IMG/VR virus record: IMGVR_UViG_3300005589_000069
Coordinates: 1-35,113 of that record
Reading direction: 5' to 3' (one strand)
DNA: 35,113 bases
Source of the DNA: a virus
Within the stretch, counting starts at the first letter, position 1. Each line of letters opens with the position of its first letter. The position numbers and the translations under genes are program-made. Of the stretch, positions 31,092 to 35,113 are shown in pieces. Under the pieces are notes generated by a model. That model searched no databases. It had not been told where the DNA came from and worked only from the letters and a program-made list of their open reading frames with translations.

Positions 31092-31125
31092 TGAAAAATG
31101 AACGCTAGTTATGAAAAATGAACGC
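31092..31125 (+). repeat. Tandem 20-base duplication at a start codon
   Basis: TGAAAAATGAACGC at 31092-31105 and again at 31112-31125. The two copies give GTG-AAA-AAT-GAA-CGC-TAG and ATG-AAA-AAT-GAA-CGC, so a duplicated gene start precedes the ORF at 31111. It looks like a slipped-replication duplication. Confidence 0.6.
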
Positions 31126-31209
31126 CCTATATATATGGCACGTGAACTCGATAATGCAGATGATAGATGTCACGTTTTTACGGGTATAAACGTGACAAAT
31201 ATAAGATGA
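31111..31209 (+). CDS. Small ORF or broken gene, 32 aa
   Basis: The frame starting at 31111 reads MKNERPIYMARELDNADDR and ends at TGA 31207-31209. The same frame continues open beyond the TGA to 31359. A perfect 10-bp hairpin lies within it (31168-31197). It is either a short gene directly after a promoter or a gene with a premature stop. Confidence 0.4.
   Translation: MKNERPIYMARELDNADDRCHVFTGINVTNIR
31168..31197 (+). repeat. Perfect 10-bp hairpin
   Basis: TGTCACGTTT (31168-31177) pairs perfectly with AAACGTGACA (31188-31197) around TTACGGGTAT. No T-run follows, so it is not an intrinsic terminator. It may be an operator or origin-type palindrome. Confidence 0.5.
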
Positions 31210-31233
31210 AGCTTTTTAGAACGGACTCGCAGG

Positions 31234-31359
31234 ATGTTCAAGTCAATAGGTTTTGAGAATTTTAATTTTTCACCAGAGAAAATGTGGGACGGTAAAATTA
31301 AATATTATATTATTGCGGCGCAGATAGCCGTACTGAAATTGATTGAAATTAGGAAATAA
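31234..31359 (+). CDS. Small ORF, 41 aa, in frame with the preceding one
   Basis: The frame encodes MFKSIGFENFNFSPEKMWDG and continues to a TAA at 31357-31359. It is in the same frame as the ORF at 31111, separated by one TGA. It may be a separate gene, the C-terminal part of a broken gene, or not translated. Confidence 0.35.
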   Translation: MFKSIGFENFNFSPEKMWDGKIKYYIIAAQIAVLKLIEIRK

Positions 31360-31382
31360 ATTTTTAACTTAAAATATAAACC

Positions 31383-31676
31383 ATGACTAAATTAGAGTTA
31401 TTAATTATCAAATGGCAGAAAGAGTTGGATTTTATAGAATCTAATTTACTTAAATGCATAGATGAAAATAATAATGATGATGAACGATTTTATTCTGGTA
31501 AGAAAATCCGACTCGTATTATGTATAGAAGAACTTAAAAATTTACCGAATGAACTCAAAGGTGTTAGCAATAACGAGCAAAATAAAAATATTTACGATCG
31601 TGTTTTATGCACTTATGACAAAGTATGTACTAAAGATATAACAGAATGTATTACGTGTAAGTATAGTAATGAGTAA
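31383..31676 (+). CDS. Hypothetical protein, 97 aa
   Basis: A Lys/Glu/Asn-rich protein with four Cys near the end (VLCTYDKVCTKDITECITC), possibly zinc-binding. The 3' part of the gene (31553-31575) contributes arms to the inverted-repeat array, so either the array unit was inserted into or fused with this gene, or the arms overlap it by chance. The family is unknown. Confidence 0.45.
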   Translation: MTKLELLIIKWQKELDFIESNLLKCIDENNNDDERFYSGKKIRLVLCIEELKNLPNELKGVSNNEQNKNIYDRVLCTYDKVCTKDITECITCKYSNE

Positions 31677-31687
31677 ATTGTATTTTG

Positions 31688-31705
31688 CGCCCGCTAGATG
31701 CGGCG
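31688..31705 (+). repeat. Bulged hairpin after gene 31383-31676
   Basis: CGCCCGC (about 31689-31695) pairs with GCGGCG (31700-31705) if one C is left bulged. It lies within the first array interval (31563-31716). Single bulged bases recur in array stems. Confidence 0.4.
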
Positions 31706-31806
31706 TTATTGCTAACGGCTGCGATAAACGTAGTTTATAAATTGAGTAGAGATTTATTTTTAAAAGCGAAGCGTAGGGAATTTTTTATTAATTTAAATTA
31801 TATAAA

Positions 31807-32445
31807 ATGAAACAGTATCACAAAATTCAAACGGTATATTTCAGAGACCCTGAAAATAACCATAAAACATTACTTGAAGGAACTTGGGCTAAGCCAGAGT
31901 TTGAACTATTAAAAGACATTGATTGGATTTGCACTGAAAAGATTGACGGCACAAATATTCGTATTATGTGGGATGGTGAAAATGTACGATTTGGAGGAAA
32001 AACAGATAATGCACAAATACCAACTATCTTAATAGAGGCATTGCAAGATACATTTACAAATGAAATAATGAAAGAGTGTTTTTCTGACTCTGATAATGTT
32101 TGCTTGTATGGTGAGGGATATGGTAAAAAGATACAAAAAGGAGGAAATTATTTATCAGATAGGGCAGATTTTATTCTGTTTGATGTAAAAGTTGGTGATT
32201 GGTGGTTAACAAGAGAAGCAAATGAAGATATTGCAACCAAACTTAATATTGGAGTAGTTCCTATTATTGGAACTTGGAAATTAGAAGAAGCAATTGAATA
32301 TGTTAAGAATGGTTTTAAATCTACTATTGCCGAAAATAAAGAATATTTAGCTGAAGGATTAATAATGAAGCCAGTAACTGAACTGTTTAATAGAAAAGGC
32401 GAACGAGTAATTACTAAAATTAAACACAAAGATTTTTCTAAGTAA
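31807..32445 (+). CDS. RNA ligase (Rnl2-like nucleotidyltransferase), 212 aa
   Basis: Adenylation motif I is KIDGTN with K45 as the predicted AMP-binding lysine. The following motifs are in order: GEGYG (about residues 99-103), FDVKVGDWW (motif III), AEGLIMKP (motif IV), and ITKIKHKDF near the C-terminus (motif V). It would join RNA or nicked RNA/DNA ends, for instance to repair tRNA cut by host defences. The gene lies in the second interval of the inverted-repeat array, flanked by its own 16-base inverted repeat. Confidence 0.85.
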   Translation: MKQYHKIQTVYFRDPENNHKTLLEGTWAKPEFELLKDIDWICTEKIDGTNIRIMWDGENVRFGGKTDNAQIPTILIEALQDTFTNEIMKECFSDSDNVCLYGEGYGKKIQKGGNYLSDRADFILFDVKVGDWWLTREANEDIATKLNIGVVPIIGTWKLEEAIEYVKNGFKSTIAENKEYLAEGLIMKPVTELFNRKGERVITKIKHKDFSK

Positions 32446-32459
32446 TTTCGAAGAAATTA
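32443..32459 (+). repeat. Short hairpin at RNA ligase stop
   Basis: TAATTTC (32443-32449) pairs with GAAATTA (32453-32459) around GAA. It begins at the stop codon and may protect the mRNA end. Confidence 0.4.
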
Positions 32460-32632
32460 TAAAGTGCGGTGGGGCTTTTTAAAATAAATATTGAGAACAA
32501 TTTTTAAACTCAAAAGAAATTGATTAAGATACTGTCTAAATTACGTTTATCGGTTGTTATGTTCCGTTATCGTAGCGGACAGATAGAACCTTTTGAGATT
32601 ATCGCAGCCGTTAGGCATAAAAATTTTAGGAA
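32446..32632 (+). other. Intergenic array DNA with bulged hairpin
   Basis: The section contains TACGTTTATCG (32542-32552), the complement of 31722-31732, and GTTCCG/CGGAC (about 32561-32579) with one bulged base, around the motif ATCGTAGCG. No ORF is visible. Confidence 0.4.
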
Positions 32633-32878
32633 ATGGAAAACTTAAAAGACAAAGTTTACAACTTTAAAACAAAGAACAAAGAAGGTTTCACTAACAAGGA
32701 AATGGAAACTTTATTAAAAGATTATCCAAACATACACATGGATAAGTTTAACAACGCAATGATGGGGAATACCTGTATGATAATAGATGAAGAAATAATA
32801 AACTACCATTGTGATGTTTTATCTGCATTGCGCTGTGGGTTAGAAAATAGAAACCTTCGTTATTATGAATGGGATTAG
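32633..32878 (+). CDS. Array-borne hypothetical protein, 81 aa
   Basis: An Asn/Met-rich soluble protein with an amphipathic N-terminus. The start follows the GTTAGGCATAAAAATT arm closely, and a perfectly complementary arm (32935-32950) lies after the gene. The gene therefore occupies an interval bounded by its own inverted repeat. It has no recognised family. Confidence 0.5.
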   Translation: MENLKDKVYNFKTKNKEGFTNKEMETLLKDYPNIHMDKFNNAMMGNTCMIIDEEIINYHCDVLSALRCGLENRNLRYYEWD

Positions 32879-32906
32879 CTTATTTGTGTGTAAGCAAAGA
32901 AGAAGG

Positions 32907-32920
32907 GCAGCGTTAGCTGC
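32907..32920 (+). repeat. Palindrome GCAGC-GTTA-GCTGC
   Basis: A perfect 5-bp hairpin whose loop is GTTA, the array core motif. It lies just after the gene at 32633-32878 and before the array arm at 32935-32950. Confidence 0.4.
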
Positions 32921-32958
32921 TTAGGATGGGCGGGAATTTTTATGCCTAACACCTTTGA

Positions 32959-33012
32959 GTGTATGCGTTGCAAATCGTGAGCGATAGCGGAGATAATGGA
33001 AGCATAACACAC
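32959..33012 (+). repeat. Bulged hairpin after the array arm
   Basis: GTGTATGC (about 32959-32966) pairs with GCATAACAC (about 33002-33010) with one bulged A. The loop carries GTGAGCGATAGCGGAG, similar to the loop motifs of the other array hairpins. Confidence 0.45.
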
Positions 33013-33073
33013 GGCAAGTAGTGGATGGGAATTTTAGAACATATATTAATATAAACACTTAAATTAATTAGAA

Positions 33074-33283
33074 ATGAATAAATTATTTGAAGTATCACCA
33101 CCGACAATGCCAAATTTTGTTAGGTTTAAAAAAGAAGCTGGATTGAGACAAGATGGATTTAAGGTTGATGAAGGGTTTCCGATAATTAACTTTACAAGAG
33201 AAGAGGCAGAAGAATACGGACAGTTAATGAAGGACACCTTTATAAAACATTGGGAGCGTAAGAAAGGCTTAAACGAGGTATAG
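33074..33283 (+). CDS. Hypothetical protein, 69 aa
   Basis: A short basic protein, mostly helical at its C-terminus (TREEAEEYGQLMKDTFIKHWERK). The 5' leader is A-rich. It is preceded by the bulged hairpin at 32959-33012 and followed by the loop element at 33302-33434. I do not recognise it. Confidence 0.5.
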   Translation: MNKLFEVSPPTMPNFVRFKKEAGLRQDGFKVDEGFPIINFTREEAEEYGQLMKDTFIKHWERKKGLNEV

Positions 33284-33370
33284 CGCATAATTTATATTTG
33301 GTGTTGTATGGTGGGATGGATTTTTGAGCGAGGGCATCTGTTGCGCTAGATAAACTAACTAAAATAGAAT

Positions 33371-33472
33371 ATGATGAATTACAGTAAAAACTATTTTGAA
33401 ACTATAAATACATTTAGCGCAATAGCATACAACAGTTTGGCGTGTATGCGTAGTTGTAACGATTTTGCCTAA
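33371..33472 (+). CDS. Possible tiny ORF, 33 aa
   Basis: An ATG-started frame (MMNYSKNYFETINTFSAIAY) runs across two array arms. It is short and repeats constrain the sequence, so it may be chance. No support beyond an open frame is seen. Confidence 0.2.
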   Translation: MMNYSKNYFETINTFSAIAYNSLACMRSCNDFA

Positions 33473-33597
33473 TTAATTATAAGTGCCAGACCTTATATTC
33501 AACGATTATAAGGCTACGGACTTATACTGATTATTTTATAGGGCAAAAAGAAAGTTACAAACTAGCATCGATTGATCATACAATTACGCATGACACG
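33441..33597 (+). ncRNA. Large bulged hairpin, possible structured RNA
   Basis: CGTGTATGCGTA (33441-33452) pairs with TACGCATGACACG (33585-33597) with one bulged G. TAGTTGTAAC (33451-33460) pairs with GTTACAAACTA (33554-33564) with one bulged A. TTTTGCC (33463-33469) pairs with GGCAAAA (33542-33548). CCTTATA/TATAAGG (33491-33497/33507-33513) is an apical hairpin. It is non-coding. Confidence 0.45.
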
Positions 33598-33658
33598 ATA
33601 GTTACACATTGTGTACCGTCGAGTAAGAAAAAATTAACAATGAAAAACACATAAAATT

Positions 33659-34012
33659 ATGAGTAAACCAAAAGTTATTTGTATTTGCGGGTCAACGCGA
33701 TTCGCTGATCTCCATGCTATAAAGCGTTGGGAATTTGAAAAAACAGCAGAAAACATATGTCTTATGATTAATTACCTTCCAGAATGGTATGCTAAACAAG
33801 AATTTGGCGATGGTAAGAACGATCATTTCGGGGAGGCTTGCGGATTAGAAGCATCATTGGATAAATTACACTTCGCAAAGATTGATCTATGTGACGAAGT
33901 TTATGTAATTAATTACGAGGGTTATATTGGAGAAAGTACAAGAAATGAGATTAATTATGCTAAAGGCAAAGGTATTCCGATTATTTATATGGAGGAAACT
34001 CTAAACGAATAA
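33659..34012 (+). CDS. Nucleoside 2-deoxyribosyltransferase-like protein, 117 aa
   Basis: The N-terminus VICICGSTRF (residues 6-15) is a Rossmann-type nucleotide-binding loop. The C-terminal segment ending in DEVYVIN, then GYIGESTRNEINYAKGKG (about residues 88-105), with E92/E97 as candidate catalytic acids, is typical of the deoxyribosyltransferase/DUF4406-like family. It may process nucleotides or their derivatives. The flanks AACAGTTTGGCG (33431-33442) and CGCCAAACTGTT (34028-34039) pair around it. Confidence 0.7.
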   Translation: MSKPKVICICGSTRFADLHAIKRWEFEKTAENICLMINYLPEWYAKQEFGDGKNDHFGEACGLEASLDKLHFAKIDLCDEVYVINYEGYIGESTRNEINYAKGKGIPIIYMEETLNE

Positions 34013-34034
34013 TTTTATGCAATCGAACGCCAAA

Positions 34035-34107
34035 CTGTTACACATAATGAGTGTAACAGGAGCGTAGCGGGTTACACGTCCCCTCGACGGGGCATTATGT
34101 GTAACAG
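34035..34107 (+). repeat. Array hairpin with 15-bp perfect arms
   Basis: CTGTTACACATAATG (34035-34049) pairs with CATTATGTGTAACAG (34093-34107). The loop contains a second copy GTGTAACAG (34051-34059), the motif GGAGCGTAGCGGG, and a CCCC-TCGAC-GGGG stem. GTTACACATTGTG at 33601 is a further related copy upstream. Confidence 0.65.
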
Positions 34108-34179
34108 CCAAGAATAAGGGAAGGTTTTAAGATGCCTTCGATTACAGAAGTTAATTATTAAACTAAAATAAATATTATC

Positions 34180-34443
34180 ATGAATACAGGATGGATTTAC
34201 AAACAGTTCAAATTTAATATGAGCACAAAAAAGATGTCAAACATAATGTACGCACTTATCATGACAAAAGCTTCTATGACAGGATCGCATGGTATAGGGA
34301 TTTATGAATATGATAGAAGTATAAATTGCAGACATTATGTTGATATAATGATACACATTAATCCATGCGAGACGGATAATTTTGAAAAAATAGCTCATGT
34401 TAAATTATCTGATCCTATAAAAGTACATTTAAATAGTGAATAA
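34180..34443 (+). CDS. Hypothetical protein, 87 aa
   Basis: A Met-rich protein (several Met near residues 14-33) with a hydrophobic segment (MYALIMTKASM) and a strand-rich C-terminus. A TAAACTAAAA leader is upstream (34159-34168). The gene lies between perfect arms TAACAGCCAAGAATA and TATTCTTGGCTGTTA. No function is recognised. Confidence 0.5.
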   Translation: MNTGWIYKQFKFNMSTKKMSNIMYALIMTKASMTGSHGIGIYEYDRSINCRHYVDIMIHINPCETDNFEKIAHVKLSDPIKVHLNSE

Positions 34444-34463
34444 TATTTATCCTTAATAATGGT

Positions 34464-34539
34464 ATCTTAAAACTTGCCCTTTATTCATAGTTATACATTG
34501 TGACTTTAGGATGAAGTTTATTAGAACACAAGTTTTAAG
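34464..34539 (+). repeat. Hairpin CTTAAAACTTG/CAAGTTTTAAG
   Basis: CTTAAAACTTG (34466-34476) pairs with CAAGTTTTAAG (34529-34539). The first arm also pairs with GTTTTAAGAT (34124-34133) upstream of the gene, so a gene-spanning fold and a local fold compete. The loop contains TAGTTATACATTGTG, a near copy of 33599-33613. Confidence 0.5.
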
Positions 34540-34560
34540 GTGTGAAGGACTATTCTTGGC

Positions 34561-34642
34561 TGTTATAGCATAATGGGTTTTGGTTTTTGCGCTAAGGAGC
34601 GAGGGCATTTAGGGAAGGACAGCGAGTCATTATGCTATAACA
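34561..34642 (+). repeat. Array hairpin with 15-bp perfect arms
   Basis: TGTTATAGCATAATG (34561-34575) pairs with CATTATGCTATAACA (34628-34642). The loop reads GGTTTTTGCGCTAAGGAGCG and continues GAGGGCATTTAGGG. Its right end overlaps the left arm of the next interval in AACA. Confidence 0.65.
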
Positions 34643-34734
34643 CTGAGAAAAATATGGGATGGCTTTTTAAGGGCAAATCATAGAAGTTAAATAAAAGAAT
34701 TAAACATTAATATTAATATAAAACAAAAATTATT

Positions 34735-34899
34735 ATGCAAACATTTAAAAAAATTCACAGAGTATTTGCTTTTATCATGTTTATATTATCGATAATTGCT
34801 TGGGTGTACTTTATTTATGAGAGTATGTTATTGGAAATGTGGATAGCAAATATTTTTACATGGATTGGTGCTATTCTAATTTATCTTTCTGACGAATAA
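34735..34899 (+). CDS. Two-span membrane protein, 54 aa
   Basis: Two hydrophobic segments (FAFIMFILSIIAWVYFIY and IANIFTWIGAILIYL) with a Lys/His-rich start. It sits between perfect 18-bp arms (34639-34656 and 35016-35033). Its envelope function is unknown. A small membrane protein in a cassette array could be a toxin, a defence effector or an exclusion factor, but nothing specific supports any of these. Confidence 0.55.
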   Translation: MQTFKKIHRVFAFIMFILSIIAWVYFIYESMLLEMWIANIFTWIGAILIYLSDE

Positions 34900-34909
34900 T
34901 TTTTGAACT

Positions 34910-34948
34910 CATAGCGAAAGCCCTTAAAAAGCTTTCCTATGATTTTTT
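34910..34948 (+). terminator. Terminator-like bulged hairpin after membrane gene
   Basis: CATAG-c-GAAAGC (34910-34921) pairs with GCTTTC-CTATG (34931-34941) with one bulged C, followed by ATTTTTT. It is the only array stem that ends in a clear T-run. The stem overlaps GCCCTTAAAAAGC (34920-34932), which also pairs with 34662-34674. Confidence 0.5.
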
Positions 34949-35030
34949 AGTTAGCATTTGCAATATTAGGAGATAAACTTATCAGATACAATATGAACAT
35001 ACAGCCGAGGGACGGCATATTTTTCTCAGT

Positions 35031-35113
35031 GTTAGCCTCAAGAATATTAGGTTTTTGCGCTTTGACGAGGAAGGGCGAGGAACGAGCTAGGAGGGGCGTA
35101 TTGTTGAGGCTAA
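35031..35113 (+). repeat. Array hairpin cut by the window end
   Basis: GTTAGCCTCAA (35031-35041) pairs with TTGAGGCTAA (35104-35113), so a C is expected as the next base. The loop reads GGTTTTTGCGC, then GACGAGGAAGGGCGAGGAACGA, again the purine-rich motif. The array continues beyond the window. Confidence 0.55.

Larger units (their letters stand above)
33284..33658 (+). other. Non-coding array DNA (375 bases)
   Basis: The stretch contains TGTTGTATG (33302-33310) pairing with CATACAACA (33426-33434), TTGCGCTA (33341-33348) pairing with TAGCGCAA (33415-33422), and a large bulged hairpin (33441-33597). The loop motif GAGCGAGGGCAT occurs near 33326-33337. A possible 33-residue ORF lies at 33371-33472. 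Confidence 0.5.
31553..35113 (+). repeat. Chain of overlapping inverted repeats with GTTA/TAAC junctions (gene cassette array)
   Basis: Pairs found (left with right): 31563-31575/31704-31716, 31712-31727/32599-32614, 32610-32625/32935-32950, 31553-31566/32947-32960 (closing), 33302-33310/33426-33434, 33431-33442/34028-34039, 34035-34049/34093-34107, 34102-34116/34551-34565, 34561-34575/34628-34642, 34639-34656/35016-35033, 35031-35041/35104-35113 (end cut). Successive right and left arms overlap in GTT/AAC-type cores. Gene intervals alternate with short loops, except that the first part carries genes in two consecutive intervals. Stems often have single bulged bases. Confidence 0.75.

Noticed and set aside
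31553-35113. Integron cassette array with attC sites
   Set aside because: Some arms fit RYYYAAC and GTTRRRY (for example GCCTAAC at 32944-32950), but hairpins here run GTT-to-AAC rather than AAC-to-GTT, several cores break the consensus, gene flanks pair over up to 18 bp, and no integrase is present. Kept only as an analogy.
31553-35113. CRISPR array
   Set aside because: Repeats differ in sequence from unit to unit, spacing is irregular and genes lie between, with no uniform spacers.
1-35113. Complete circular or terminally redundant genome
   Set aside because: The two window ends share no obvious direct repeat and the last array hairpin is cut, so completeness is not shown.

Overview
This window reads as a tailed bacteriophage (siphovirus-like) genome, or most of one, infecting a member of the Bacteroidota, probably a flavobacterium. 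The DNA is very AT-rich and start codons are preceded by A-rich leaders rather than strong Shine-Dalgarno sites. Several promoters fit the Bacteroidota consensus TTTG-N19-TAnnTTTG closely. Many proteins belong to families typical of Bacteroidota phages, such as the DUF3127-like SSB and the ERF annealing protein. All genes lie on the + strand except one two-gene unit.

Layout. 1-9753: early-window small genes, a lipoprotein, terminase small and large subunits, then connector/tail genes and the tape measure protein. 9750-10171: two tiny minus-strand genes that break the late operon. 10252-20325: ClpP-like head protease/scaffold, major capsid, structural proteins, portal, connector, baseplate or fibre proteins. 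20337-22572: small membrane proteins, M15 endolysin and a spanin-like protein, closed by an intrinsic terminator at 22662-22688. 22793-31058: early genes, including a HTH regulator, ERF plus YqaJ-like exonuclease plus SSB (recombination module), a HNH-like protein, tiny zinc-knuckle proteins, a DNA methyltransferase and a DUF6291-like replication protein. No DNA polymerase, helicase, integrase or classical repressor is recognisable.

31060-35113 is different. Small unrelated genes (an RNA ligase, a deoxyribosyltransferase-like protein, a membrane protein and orphans) are separated by long, GC-richer hairpin DNA. The hairpin arms form a continuous chain: nearly every junction carries a GTTA or TAAC core, the sequence to its left pairs with the previous junction, and the sequence to its right pairs with the next one. 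Gene-bearing intervals alternate with short gene-free hairpins for most of the array. At 31553-32960 four junctions close on each other as a four-arm cruciform. It resembles an integron cassette array in concept, but the polarity of the repeats is opposite to attC and no integrase is present. This is the best candidate for an undescribed system here.

Other points worth attention are a T9 slippery tract that would extend a fibre protein, a G9 tract in the methyltransferase, a small protein carrying an SSB-like C-terminal tail, two tRNA-T-arm-like minihelices, and secreted virion-region proteins with Sec signals.
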